64,000 bases of DNA from Lepidostoma basale (GCA_022606425.2 JAHDVF020000729.1:2046001-2110000); one strand, 5' to 3'. Shown: positions 43,557 to 54,404, counted from the first letter of the stretch. The notes: a model not told the origin generated them from the sequence alone. A program made the numbers and translations.

Positions 43557-43769
43557 AATTTAAATTTTCTGCACTGAGAAAAAACGTCATCAAGCATGCT
43601 TGTGAAATGTTAAAAATGGTAAAATAATTACATTTAAATACGAATCCATAACACAAAGTGTTATTGAATATAAAATATATGTATTGTTTCTTGAACATTG
43701 ATGTAATACTCCAATATTAAATATTTATTACGATTGAAAACGTCCGTTTTCTAGAAGATAAATTATAAT

Positions 43770-43945
43770 CAATACGAATGAAAATGTCTGTTTTCTAGAA
43801 GTTTCATTTTTTTATGTGAATGACATGTTTCGCCTGTCTAAGCCACTAACAAATGCTTTAGACAGGCGAAACTTGTAATTCATATAAAATATAATGAAAC
43901 TTCTAGAAAACAGACATTTTCATTCGTATTGATTATAATAAGTCT
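43770..43945. repeat. About 176-bp foldback palindrome
   Basis: The left arm (AATCAATACGAATGAAAATG, CTGTTTTCTAGAAGTTTCAT, GACATGTTTCGCCTGTCTAA) and the right arm are its inverse, with a central AACAAAT loop. A third, partial direct copy of the outer arm precedes it (43738-43760). The minus-strand left arm gives GCCTTAGACAGGC-like hairpin, GAAAC and ATGTC. Confidence 0.75.
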
Positions 43946-44144
43946 TCTAATGTATATGGAGTTTAACACCCTTGTTCAAGAAATAATAAATAGATTTAAT
44001 ATTGTTTATGATATTTAAAGGTGTCGTCTTTTTAAAGCATTATAAAATATCTATGACTAGTGTGTGTATGACATGAGATGAATAATTCATAAAAATGGTG
44101 CTCTTTAATTATCCAATTTATTATATTATTATTATTATAAGTCT

Positions 44145-44580
44145 GGAAATAATGCCAGAAACATACAAAAGATTATGTGCGTTCTGCGAGCAATGGAAAG
44201 ACAAATGTTAGGAGTCAGCCTTTTTAATTCTATTTATATATACAACAGGTCATTTGAACCCAATACAATTCGTTTTTTGATCTATTTATATTGATTCTCA
44301 TGTCCTAGTGATAGTATTAGAAATGAGGAGATAAAACGTCGAACAAAAGTTACCGACATCGTAGAAAAAATAGCGAATCTAAAATAGCAGTGGGCAGGGC
44401 ACGTGGCGAGACAGTATGAGCTCAGGTGATCACCTAGAATCCTGAAGTGGAGGTTTTGAAACAATATAATAAGCATAAGAAGACCAAGAAAAGGTGGATG
44501 GATTATATTATCCAACATGCGGGTCGTAGGTGGCAACAGATAGCCGAGGATAGAAAATGTTGGGTTATTAAGAAGAGGAA
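44145..44580 (+). pseudogene. RTE-type RT C-terminal fragment (family E), interrupted by a SINE-type insert
   Basis: The first part (44145-44212) reads LRAMERQMLGVSL. The second (44309-44580) reads SIRNEEIKRRTKVTDIVEKI, QWAGHVARQ and GRRWQQIAED in mixed frames. An insert at about 44213-44308 (ACAACAGGTCATTTGAACCC, TTGATTCTCATGTCC) belongs to the SINE-associated repeat at 21195. The copy at 60405 is uninterrupted. Confidence 0.72.
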
Positions 44581-44659
44581 TATATCCTGCAGTGTGATAA
44601 TATACCACATAATTATGTCCACGATAGTTGATTTTGTTAGAACAATACATTATTTTTTA

Positions 44660-45440
44660 TTGTACTGAAAATTAATCATTCTGTGGATTATTTCTTTCTT
44701 TTGATCAAATGAAGCTTGTGTATAAAAATCACTCCATTCAATTATTCTGAAATATTGTATATCGTTGTTGATAAGCAAAACATCGAAAAAAATGTATCAA
44801 TCGTTGTAGAAGGAAAAGTTTGGAGTGAGAAGGTGTTAACAAATACTAAACACGTGTTCAGGGGGTAAGTGATCCTTGATTTATAGTTCGGCTAGCGAAT
44901 CTCTAATGCCCGAGGGAATTTCGGCCTTATGCGATAAATCCACATCCACGTTTCAACTTGCAAATTACACCGGATATAAGGATGCTTTTAGCATCCCCCC
45001 ACATGGGAATGGGTTTAGACGGAGGATAAAACGCCGCTTAATAATACCCGGATAGTTATGGCTTACAGCCCAGTAATAACGATATTACTTTTCCCTTTCC
45101 CCGCGCTCTATCATTTTCGGATTCCGTTTTATGGCCGTTAAGTCATGAGGTACAACATACATTATCCGCCAAAATACGTGTGCTGTACGACCTTATGGTA
45201 CACAACAATTTTAATAAAGATTTATATATCAATATATTAAAAACACGAAATGGCGAGGAAATGTTTATTTTTCGGTTGTCAAAGGGTGAATGGACCATGA
45301 AATAACCACCCCTCAACCACCTTATAACACTAATTAAGGCAAAACACCCCAATAAAACACTAATTAAGATATTTCTTTATATATTCGCTTTCAATTTGGG
45401 TTGTGAATTCATATTTGAATAAATAGAAACAAACGAATAC
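44660..45440. other. Stretch with a single-copy block at 44840-45140
   Basis: No gene. The block (CAGGGGGTAAGTGATCC, TTTAGCATCCCCCCACATGG) has higher GC and no copy here. Confidence 0.35.
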
Positions 45441-45444
45441 GCTT

Positions 45445-45600
45445 TGTTATATCACAAAACTTCATTATAATATTTTTTAATTGCAGATATATTTCGGTTC
45501 TTCATTTTGTGCATAGAAGAAGAACCGAATAAGGATCGAAACATGTGTGCAATTAAAATAATAATAATGTCTTGTTATTATAAAATGTGCGTTCCTATTT
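45445..45600. repeat. Foldback repeat with GAAACATGTG
   Basis: The inverted arms TTGCAGATATATTTCGGTTC and GAACCGAATAAGGATCGAAA flank a short loop. The order TAGAAGA-A-GAACC...GGATC-GAAAC-ATGTG with TGCA/TGCA flanks makes it a degenerate member of the hammerhead-like class. Confidence 0.5.
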
Positions 45601-45664
45601 ACTAAAAATTAATTAAAATAATTAAGTCAACATTTGATTATGCCTTAGACAGGTAAAATATGTC

Positions 45665-45773
45665 TTTGGGGGATGTGGTGAGAGTCGAAAGCATTGGAAG
45701 TTTCAGCGTTTATTTTTGATTGTCGATGGCGTTACATTGGTGTCAGAGTGGAACAGCGGGTGATGAAGATCAG
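45665..45773 (+). other. Harbinger left flank, possible LTR-element leader
   Basis: GGCGTTACA followed by TTGGTGTCAGAGTGGAACAG looks like an LTR end (CA) followed by a tRNA primer-binding-type leader. The matching right flank of the Harbinger (48714 on) continues in GC-rich sequence with no ORF. Family not identified. Confidence 0.25.
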
Positions 45774-45776
45774 TAA

Positions 45777-45860
45777 GGCTAGGCGCTGACTGTGACTTTT
45801 TGTTGCAGTAACTTTTTGTAACTATCACGTTGCGTCACCGTGGATGCGCTCACTACTGGT
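45777..45860. repeat. Harbinger left terminal and subterminal repeat
   Basis: Pairs with 48600-48710. Both ends contain a nine-base A/T-core palindrome-like block (left ACTTTTTGT, right inverted ACAAAAAGT), then AGTAAC, then TGACAAAATGTTC / GTAACAAAATGTTC further in. Confidence 0.75.
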
Positions 45861-45881
45861 GACAAAATGTTCATTTGAGCG

Positions 45882-48179
45882 ATGGATTTCGAAGAGGTCG
45901 CAGTGATTTGCGCTCTTGAATTACGCAGAAGGAAAATTAAGCGAAAGAAACGCTACTGGGTACATCCCATATATAATGAACGATTATTAAAAGGAAAATT
46001 TTACACCCTGTATTCTGAATTACGTCAATATCCTCTTAAGTTTTTTAATTATTTTCGTATGTCAATAAACAGTTTTGACGACTTGTTATATTTGTTGGGA
46101 CCTTTAATAACATTTCAAGATACATCATTTCGAAAAGCGATTCCAGTAGAAGAAAGGTTAGCGGTAACTCTGAGGTAAGAAAAATAAACAACAATACATA
46201 TTTATTTATTTATATTTTTAATGTTATACTCACAGAGCTATGTAGGTACAATGAATTAAAATAAATATTTCAAGGCAATATAATTATATAACATAGGACC
46301 AATTACGTGCACAATACAATGTACCTATAAAGTAAATTTCTGAGAACATCAAGAGTGAGGAAACAAGTATTTTATTTTTATGTATATTATAAAAATAATC
46401 GACACAAAGGTTTTTTAAATTAAAAACATAATAGCAAATTTAGAAGTAAACAAGAAAGAATAACAATAAACAAAGAGAAAGAAAGAAAAACTGCTACCTA
46501 CACTTATTTGTAATTATTTGAAAAAAAAAAAGATTATTCTGAGGTATAATATGTTTCTATATTGGAATCTTGTGTAGAGTATATATGATGGATATATATG
46601 ATCGAATTGTTTCGTTTGACTGTTCATTATGAATAAATGCTTGAGGAGACGAGGAACCAGAGGGAATACAAATTGGCTGTGGAAGTGTACGAGGTGGTTG
46701 AGGTTGAGGAGGAATCACTATTTTTTGGGAGACTATGCGAGGTGGTTGAGTTTGAGGTATAATATGTGAGGCAGCAGTAAGATTACAATTTGACGAAGAC
46801 GAGGTATAATATTTTAAAATGTTTAATATTGCGATTTGTGCATCAATTTTTTGGTCTTGGGGAATCAATTTAAGCATCGGAACTAAAGATACCGCAAAAT
46901 TATGTTCCGGATCCGTGTGTGTGCATCTATTTTTTTCTCTTAATATTTCTAAAAGTGACTGTTCATAACTTTTATTGCTGCTCTTTTTTTGTTGGGAATG
47001 TGGTCTTGATATTGGTGTAGATGTGGAAGAAGAACTTATGTTCTCTCCAAGTGTCTCATCAATGTCAAGCGATGTTGCGTTGCTGGATGTTTCTCGTACT
47101 TGGTCCATTGAGGGTACCAAGAACAGTAACTTTTCAAAAAACACATATCGTTTTCTTTTAGGTGCTGATTGGCCCGATTTGACTTCTTTTTGGAAGCGAA
47201 GCTCCCTCGAAAAACACGCTCTTAAATTTTTCCAGCGCAGCTGTAGAGTTTTCACTGCAAAAAAATTAACGAAATTTGTTTTATTTACAGGTATTTAGCT
47301 ACAGGTGCAAGTTTTAACGCATTATCTTTTGAATACTTAATTGGGGCCACAACACTTCGAAATATAGTAAATTTAACATGCCGGTCTATATGGGAAGCTT
47401 TGCAACCACTGTATATGGCAGAAAAAACTGAAGAAGAGTGGTATAAAATTGCTGACCAATTTTATGAGCGTACTAACTTTCCTAATATTATTGGCGCCGT
47501 TGATGGCAAACACGTTAGAATAACAAAACCAAATAATAGTGGATCAGATTATTTTAATTTTAAAAAGTTTTTCTCCCTGGTTTTGATGGCGTGGGTAGAC
47601 GCCGATTACAAATTCATCTATATCGACGTTGGATCGCATGGAAGCTCAAGTGATTCGACAATTTTAAAAAATTCAAATATTGGCAGAAGACATCAAGAGA
47701 ACTTATTAAATATTCCTGTAGGAAGAACTCTACCTAACGAAGAAAATGGGAAAACAATGCCTTTTTGTATCGTGGGCGATGAAGCCTTTGGACTTACAAA
47801 GCATGTATTACGTCCGTTTTCTAAAAGAGGACTTACCATTGCTAAAAGAATCTTTAATTATCGACATACAAGAGCACGTCGAATGGTAGAATGCACTTTT
47901 GGAATACTATGTAATAAATGGAGAATTCTTCACAGACCTATTGATGTCAACCTAGAATTTTGTGATAAGATCATAATGGCTTGCTGTGTATTACATAACT
48001 TTGTACGCGTTAGAGATGGAATTCAATTTACAGATACTGCTTATGAATGTACGCTTATTAGCAATGCACTTATACATCAGACGTATAGAAACATGTCCTG
48101 TGTAAATATAAGAAATTACTTTGCTTCTTACTTTATTTCACCACAAGGTTCTGTCCCTTGGCAATATGATAAAATATAA
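45882..48179 (+). CDS. PIF/Harbinger DDE transposase (HARBI1-like), two exons
   Basis: Catalyses cut-and-paste transposition. Exon 1 is 45882-46174 and exon 2 47291-48179. The donor is CTGAG|GTAAGA and the acceptor TTTATTTACAG|G. Joining restores TLR-YLATGASFNALSF, a conserved Harbinger stretch, and gives 393 residues with no stop, the usual family length. The start is the ATG at 45882. Domains: an N-terminal block (RYWVHPIYNERLLKGKF, PLKFFNYFRMSINSFDDLL), a helix-turn-helix-like region around residues 90-130 and a DDE_Tnp_4 domain. Catalytic residues by position are D169 (GAVDGKH), D261 (VGDEAF) and E298 (VECTFG). An AATAAA lies at 48234-48239. The intron holds the second exon of the minus-strand MADF gene. 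It is likely active or recently active. Confidence 0.93.
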
Positions 48180-48449
48180 TATGTAACTCTTTATACATAC
48201 ATACCTAAAAGTTATAATGAGTAAATAATGTCAAATAAATATCCATAATATCTACAAACCTGTATTTTCTTTTTGTGCTTGTGTTAAAGTTGTTGCTGGA
48301 AATAATTTAATAGAAATATCCTCCCACAATTTCCTTTTTAAATTAATATCCGAAAATTCTTTTAAGTTTTTTGTGTACAAAGCTGGCCTTTTCTCTATTT
48401 CTTCTATTAAAAACTCATTGTCTATATCATCTTCTCGCAGAGAAGCCAT
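46557..48449 (-). CDS. Harbinger accessory MADF/BESS protein, two exons
   Basis: DNA-binding partner of the transposase. In Harbinger elements a Myb/MADF-type protein usually carries the transposase to the nucleus and the element ends. Exon 1 is 48449-48260 and exon 2 47254-46557 (minus). The donor is ACAG|GTTTGT and the acceptor TTTTTTTGCAG|TG. The join creates one Val codon and restores the MADF domain: FLIEEIEKRPALYTKN and KRKLWEDISIKLFP in exon 1, LQLRWKNLRACFSREL and RYVFFEKLLFLVP in exon 2 (about residues 13-111). A BESS-like motif follows at about 182-213 (NFAVSLVPMLKLIPQD). The C-terminal tail is Pro/Gln-rich. 295 residues, no stop. A candidate AATAAA is at 46376-46371. The opposite-strand frame at 46975 is a shadow. 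Confidence 0.88.
47255..47290. promoter_or_regulatory. Back-to-back splice acceptors of the two Harbinger genes
   Basis: Read on minus, this 36-bp AT-rich segment ends in TTAATTTTTTTGCAG (acceptor of the MADF gene at 47255). Read on plus, it ends in TTTGTTTTATTTACAG (acceptor of the transposase gene at 47290). The same short segment therefore supplies polypyrimidine tracts and AGs for two outward-facing exons. Confidence 0.8.
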
Positions 48450-48713
48450 CTTTTAAACTGAAAAATTCGCAACGCACGTCCGTTCGGTAGGCGCCTCCCG
48501 GCAGAGTGATAAAAAGTTTCTAGTGAGCGCACTCCCATACCAATGTACAGGCCGGGTGATAGTCACGTCACGCTAATGTCGCCGGCCGCTGGAACATTTT
48601 GTTACCGCATTGTCACGTCGCCACAGTGAGCGCACTCTCATTTACCTCCATAGCACTTGACTCGGCGACAAAATGTTACTGTGACTTTTTGTTACAATCA
48701 GCGGGGGCTCTAA

Positions 48714-49060
48714 CGGTGCGCGGTTGTTGTCACCAACGGGGGTAGAATCCGGGCGGTGAGCAGTAGAGGATGATGACACGCTGGGCGGTAGCGTTGGTCA
48801 GCTGGAGCGAAGACTTGTCGGAAGTAACGTGACGTAGCAGTGTAGATAGTAGCGTAGCTCGGCGGGAGAGAGTCGGAGGTTCTTTGTACGTAGACTTGAC
48901 AGCGTAGACTCATGTCGGTTAGAAGTCGCCAGAAGGAATGACGTATCGAGTTGTCGGATGTACCGCTTTTATATATTTTGCTTCCTTTGCACACGATGCA
49001 TTGCTGGACAACCTCTATTGACCTGTGTGAATGAATTCGGGCCCTGATTCATCACTTTTG
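48714..49060. other. GC-richer right flank of the Harbinger, unidentified
   Basis: CGGTGCGCGGTTGTTGTCACC, CGTAGCTCGGCGGGAGAGAG and so on, with no copy in the window and no recognisable coding. It may be the continuation of an old LTR-type element into which the Harbinger inserted (see 45665-45773). Confidence 0.25.
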
Positions 49061-49064
49061 TCCA

Positions 49065-49845
49065 TGCAACGTATTTCATAATTGCGATTTGTAGGTGCAA
49101 AGTCAGGTATTTTCGGTTATTTGTTCAATATATTTCATCATGAAATATGCTGGTACAGCAGTCGAAGTCCATTGCGTCCACTTATGTGGGTCATGCATTT
49201 TGTACTTTGCCTACGAGGTCAATAACCCACATGTCAATCGCATACATTGTAATGTTTTCTTTAAATCATTTTTCGTGGAGTTTTAAATCATTGTTCAAGA
49301 ATCAATAAGCTAATAATGGTAATTTTTATCACCTGAAAAATTGAATTTGTGTTATCGCCTAAACATTCACTTCCTTCCTATAGCAAAAACATTGATAAAT
49401 GACGAATGTCCTCAAAGACATTACAGGTAATATAAGGAAATGAACTGAAGTAGTAATGGCAATACACCTAAAATGGATTAACAATTTTATCATGCTGAAA
49501 TTTTGAGATGTTAGAGTATGAATGGATATAGGAAAAAGGGGCTAGACATTTATTATTCAATAAATTATTCTACATTGTTGACATTCACCTTTATTATTAT
49601 ATATAATAGTAAAAACATTGAAGGAAGGATGAGTATTCTCAAAGGTTTTTCGGGCAATAGAAATATATCGACTATAGAATAATGGCAACATATAATGGAG
49701 TATCTATTTCAGGATAGTGAAACAATGAGCTGGAAAAGGATGGATGAATAATATTCATATAATTTCTCTTCTCTCAGAATAAAAAGAAATAAGCTCTAGA
49801 AATATAACAAACTACAAAGAACAAATAGAAAGTCAACGATTGTTA
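49065..49845. other. AT-rich stretch, no gene recognised
   Basis: A weak LINE trace may be present at 49660-49745 (ATAGAAATATATCGACTATA...AATGGCAACATATAATGGAG), too decayed to call. Confidence 0.35.
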
Positions 49846-49849
49846 AATT

Positions 49850-50332
49850 AACTAACTAACTAACTATCTAACCATCACGCCATTTCGCCGGAGGGATAGT
49901 CAGAGACACACATCAGAGATCACAACAATGCTCTGTCCTGGCATACTTCTCGGGCTTCCTCTACATTCAAACATCGTACCATGCGCGCACGTCGATTATT
50001 CCGACTTCGAATGTGACCGCCTTTTAGTAATTGATTAATTTGCTCATGCCATATTTTCCTCGGTCGTCATCGGCTTCTTTTTCCACTCACGCTGCTTGTG
50101 TACAACTTTTTAACCATTCTACTCTCATCCATTCGTTCCATATGTCCAAACCATCTTAAGGATCCTTTTCTAATTTTATCCATGATGCAGTCATCTGCCT
50201 TACATTTCTTTCTTATTTCATCGTTCCGTATTCTATCATACAACGTTTTCCCGTACATTCTACTTAGTGATCTCATTTCTACGGCGTTTATCCTGCTTTC
50301 ATCCTTCTTTTGCCAGCTCCATACATGAGATA
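49850..50332 (-). mobile_element. TTAG-tailed RTE-like LINE fragment, subfamily B
   Basis: The reversed tail AACTAACTAACTAACTATCT, then ATCACGCCATTTCGCCGG. The coding portion includes LSRMYGKTLYDRI, RKKCKADDCIMDKIRKGS and RWFGHMERMDESRMVKKLYT, and it stops at the EAWSWQK region near 50330. It shows the unshifted form of the A-run that is frameshifted at 6360 and 21421. Confidence 0.82.
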
Positions 50333-50639
50333 CGACTGTTCAAATATTTTTAAAAAGATTTCATAAGCAGATGAATGCATCAATAAGAATAGGACTGGTA
50401 ATTAAGATGGCATGAATACGTGGAATGAAAGGATAAATATTATATGTAGGTGTAGATGTACGTGGTAATGGTGTTTGTGTCCTATATGTTATTATAGTTT
50501 TTTTGTAATCAAATTATTACTATTATTATTAAATTGTTGAATAGCTAAACAATATGTAAAGACATCATTACAGCGCAAAACAAATTGATGTAAAGGGTGG
50601 GGATAAAAAGGTCATCATAGGAAATATACATAGAACCAC

Positions 50640-51530
50640 GCAAATAGAAATATGATAGTTATCTATTTGTTATTTATGTTAATAAGTCCAAGTGCAAGTC
50701 CAATTAAAAAAAAAATCATTACAGTCTGCAACATTAGCGTGAATGGTGAAATTTTTCACCAAGTAGATTAGTTCGTGTATTCAGGTTGTATTCCGCAGGT
50801 ATTCCGAGCGGCGCAGGACAGGGACAGGTTCGCCGAGGTGATCGCCAACGTTGGAGGGACCCAACAGGACACTCGAAGAAGAAGAAGAAGATTAAGGTAG
50901 TATGTTTACAAGAGATGGGCGAGTGGAGAGGGATATTGAAAGAAGGGTTGGGGCAGGCAACAAAGTGAATGGTGCACTTAAAGTTGTCATCGCAAAGAAA
51001 AACCTATCCAAAAAAGCTAGAATGGCAGTGCACAATGGTGTTCTTCTACCGACCCTTATGTATGGAAGCGAAGCATGGAACTGCCAAAAGAAGAATGAAA
51101 GAAGAATAAATGCAGCAGAAATGAGATCTCTTAGACGAATGGATGGATACTCTGTGTATGATAGAGTGTCGAATGAAAGTATAAGAAGTGAATGCGGTGC
51201 GAATGATGATTGTTATGGACAAAATAATGAAAGTATCATTAAGATGGTTTGGACATATGAAAAGAATGAATGAAGAAAGAATGGTAAAAAAATTATATGT
51301 TAACGATGTAAATGGAACCAGAAAAGAGGAAGAAAACATGGCACGATCAAATAAATCAAGTGTTGAATGTCGGCCATGTGAGGAGTCAGAGAAATCGACG
51401 CGCGTGCATGACACGATGTATGAATGTTGAGGAAGCGAGGGAAATATGTCAGGAAAGAAAAGTGTAGCAGTCAATTCTTTCTGCCTACCCCTTCAGGGAG
51501 GCGGCGTGATGGTTAGTTAGGTAGTTAGTT
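50640..51530 (+). mobile_element. TTAG-tailed RTE-like LINE fragment, subfamily A, with a nested family C tail
   Basis: LINE sequence from NKSKCKSN/TVCNISVNGE (about 50685) to 50784, then an insert 50785-50895 that is the family C C-terminus and AAGAAGAAGAAG tail (AQDRDRFAEVIANVGGT). LINE coding resumes as VCLQEMGEWRGI / SMFTRDGRVERDIERRVGAG and runs to GGCGTGATGGTTAGTTAGG. Frameshifts lie near 51205 and 51325. Confidence 0.8.
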
Positions 51531-51639
51531 TATCTATTTGATGCTTTTATCGAGAGGATATTCGATTATATAAATGTTCTAATATAATTTTTGTTATAAA
51601 TGTATTGGAAGGTGCCAAGGTGGAATATATTGTTAGTTG

Positions 51640-51830
51640 TGGCAGACAACGTAAAAGACACTGGAATGCGCACGTGCAGGGGATGGATACCTCCTGAATC
51701 TTACACGTTGTGGTGCATCATATTTTTGTTGGTTACCATTCCCCCGGAAGACCGCTAAAGAGCCGCCGAGAGAGCCCCGCCTGAAATACAGGGACAGACA
51801 AAAGGTCTAAAAACTGAAGAATAAGAAGAA
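51640..51830 (+). pseudogene. Decayed RTE-type C-terminal fragment
   Basis: CGRQRKRHWNAHVQGMD resembles the R-Q-R-K-R-x-W-x-x-HV-x-RM block of family D (21812). The rest is unreadable through indels. It ends with AAGAATAAGAAGAA. Confidence 0.5.
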
Positions 51831-51837
51831 CTAACTA

Positions 51838-52560
51838 ACTAACTAACTAACCATCACGCCGTTTCCCCGGAGGAGTAGGCAGAGAAAATGGGTCGCCACA
51901 TTGTTCTATTCTGGCATAACTCTCGCGCATTCTCTTCTCTAAGCTATTATCTCTTCTACATTCACACACCGTGACATGCACACTCGTCGATTATTCCTAC
52001 TTCAAACATGGCCGCCTTTCAGTAATTGACTAATTTGATCATGCCATGTCTTCCTTGATCTTCTTCGACTTCTTTTTCCATTCACACTTCTTCTTCTTCT
52101 TCTTTTTGTCCTGTCACACCTCCGTGGTGCATAGAGCCTCAAGGAACCTTCTTCACCCGACTTTATCGCATGCCTGATGCCTAACATCATCCCAAGTGAG
52201 GCCTGCCGCCTTAACCTCGTCCTGCAGGGTTCTTTTCCAGGTGGCACTAGGTCTGCCTCGCTTTCTCTTTCCCCCCATAGGGGACCAGTCTAGTGCATCC
52301 TGCAGGCTGGGTTCCGTCTCATTCACACTACTTGTATATATCTTTTTAACCATTCTTCCCTTACTCATTCGTTCTATATGTCCAAACCATCTTAGTGATT
52401 CTTTCTTGATTTCATTTATCACGCATTCATCCGCCTTATATTCCTTTCTTGCTTCTTCATTAGATAATCTATCCTACATTGTTTTTCCGCCCATCTTTTT
52501 TAGTGTACATTTATCCTACTTTCATCCTTCATCTGCCAACTCCAACCTTCACTTCCATAC
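51838..52560 (-). mobile_element. TTAG-tailed RTE-like LINE fragment, subfamily B, with nested insertion
   Basis: The reversed tail AACTAACTAACTAACTAACC, then ATCACGCCGTTTCCCC. The two halves (51838-52082 and 52322-52560) flank a 240-bp insertion with the 9-bp duplication CATTCACAC on each side. The minus coding includes INEIKKESLRWFGHIERMSK and KIYTSSVNE. Confidence 0.82.
52083..52322 (-). mobile_element. Nested 5'-truncated non-LTR insertion with AAG tail
   Basis: Minus strand: GGKRKRGRPSATWKRTLQDE, VKAAGLTWDDVRHQACDKVG, then a LEALCTTE-like end and a GAAGAAGAAGAAG tail at 52088-52105. The TSD CATTCACAC flanks it. It is a different non-LTR family (GRP-x-x-TW, QDEVKAAG motif) from the LINE it hit. 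Confidence 0.78.
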
Positions 52561-52569
52561 ATAAGAAGA

Positions 52570-53935
52570 AGAAGAAGAGATAAAAAAAAATTTAAAAATG
52601 GCCCGGAAGGTACAACGCATATTATTAAAGGTTTTTATAAAAATAAGACTTGACTGAAAACGAAGTTGATTAAACTTGACATTTTATACGGAATACTTCT
52701 TGAGAAGAGTAAACGATACAGAAGAATATTTAAAGGAAAAGAGGAATGTTAATAAAAACTGAGAATTTCCGGCGTTGATCTTAATTATTCAAATTTAATT
52801 AAACTTTAAATCTCCCGTAATTTATCATTTGAATGAAATCTGAGTTTTGTCCATTCTTTTGAAATAGCTAAGCGGGAAATTCGAATTTCAAATCCCTACT
52901 CCGTTCGATAAATGGATGGGTGTGTTTTAATTTTCTTTTGTTTTCTTATGTTATTTACATTCTACTTAGTAATAAATTAAAATTTAAAATTTATTTTTTA
53001 ATGTAATTTGTTTTTAAAAAAACCCATTGGGTTATATGGATATATTTTAGATCTTACTTGTAACTATTGTATACGAGTATTACGTTTCAGATATTGCATA
53101 TTCTTTCTAGTAACACTCCTTGTATCTTTTGGTAGGTCATTTTAAAGTTTCAGTCCATTGTTCAATATCCTTGTTTGTCCTGTCTTTGTTCATGTATTCG
53201 GTAAGTTATATCTGTCACAGTTCCTGGTCCAGTATCTGTGTACGTCTGAGTTTTTGATTAATTTGTTGGTGCTGTCTGTTGTCTCTTCCATGATTACTCA
53301 ATTTTCGTGTACAATTTTCAAGATCTCGAATTTAATCAGATCTGATAAGTCCATTTGTTTTGTTTGTCTGTATACTTGTATGGTTGGGGTAAGATAGTTA
53401 ATGTTAAAAGCTAATTTTATTCGTTTATTTTATTGTCTTTGGAGTCTAGCAATGTCCTTTAGATTTCCTGTTCCCCAGAAGAGAATCAGAAAACATATTT
53501 CAGTCAGTTTTTTACATATGCTTCGTACATCATAAGTTTTTTTTCTTGGTATGTATTTTTTTATTCTGTAGAAGAGGGAGTATAGCGATGCTTACTTGTT
53601 TGTTAGGTTGTCTTTCTATTTTTTTTAAATAGTAAAATAATAAAAAATAAAAAAAAAACCTACGTAATGCGATATTCAAATACCTAATGAAGCTATGTGC
53701 AAAATTTTAAGTAAATCGGTATAATAGAACTTGAGATATCATGCCAACCATATCGAAAAAAATCAGTTTTTGAAAAACGCGTTTAAAGTTTGGAGTCGAG
53801 TTTCACGCGATCTTAGTTAATGGTGTGTTATACTTACACGTTCTCATTTAGCGAACCCAGCCATATACAATTTTCGACCTTCCATGTATTCTATTTCAAA
53901 TGTTTTATTGAGTACAAAAGAGTTTTCATAATTTG
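52570..53935. other. AT-rich stretch, no gene recognised
   Basis: Open frames such as 53158-53397 match nothing I know. No repeat ends. Confidence 0.4.
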
Positions 53936-53939
53936 GGAT

Positions 53940-54062
53940 CTTACTAACCAAGGAAGACCACCTAAAAGATGGCGAGACTGTTGGACATCTGCATCCCAGG
54001 AACAGGCTCCGAGAAATAACAGGACACAGTCCTAAATAAAGCAAAAGAAAAAGAAGAAGGGA
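53940..54062 (+). pseudogene. RTE-like C-terminal scrap (family D)
   Basis: TNQGRPPKRWRDCWTSASQE and a stop, then an AAGAAAAAGAAGAAGG tail. It matches the end of 21812-22190 (GRPPKRWKDSWESISQEE). Confidence 0.7.
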
Positions 54063-54317
54063 TCTTCCCAGGTAGTTAGTGTTGGCCTGCCTGTTTTGTT
54101 TATTCCCCCCGGTCGGACCGATTTAATCGGTGTGTCACAAAAATAGCTGTTACTTCGAAAATATTCAGAATTTCCGAAAATCCTCTTAGGTTCACATTCT
54201 CAAAGGTCCAAACATAAAAAAAATATGCAAAAAACACGATTCTTTAAATTTTCTACACTAGAATACTTATTTAAGTGATTTTTGTATGTAAAACGTACAC
54301 ATTATGTTATTATGTAG

Positions 54318-54400
54318 CTATCTAACTAACGAACGCGCTGTGTCCCCAAAGCGAAAGGCAGAAATTATGTACCGCCACACTGTTCTTTCCTGATACTTTC
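54318..54400 (-). mobile_element. LINE 3' scrap, reversed
   Basis: ATCTAACTAACGAACGCGCTG, then CCGCCACACTGTTCTTTCC. Only the tail and 25 or so codons remain. Confidence 0.6.
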
Positions 54401-54404
54401 AAAG

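Larger units (their letters stand above)
45777..48710 (+). mobile_element. PIF/Harbinger transposon, 2934 bp, apparently complete
   Basis: Flanked by the 3-bp duplication TAA (45774-45776, 48711-48713), the PIF/Harbinger target type. The ends are imperfect inverted repeats of about 36 bp (left GGCTAGGCGCTGACTGTGAC; right, inverted, GAGCCCCCGCTGATTGTAAC) and similarity extends about 100 bp inward. The core GTGAGCGCACTC occurs at 48523 and 48626, and nine bases of it inverted at 45845. These are possible protein-binding sites. The element encodes both usual Harbinger proteins, a DDE transposase and an accessory DNA-binding protein (here MADF/BESS), each intact once one intron is removed. Confidence 0.9.

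Noticed and set aside
46975..47298. Plus-strand frame in the Harbinger intron
   Set aside because: It is antisense to the MADF/BESS exon, which has clear domain matches on the minus strand.
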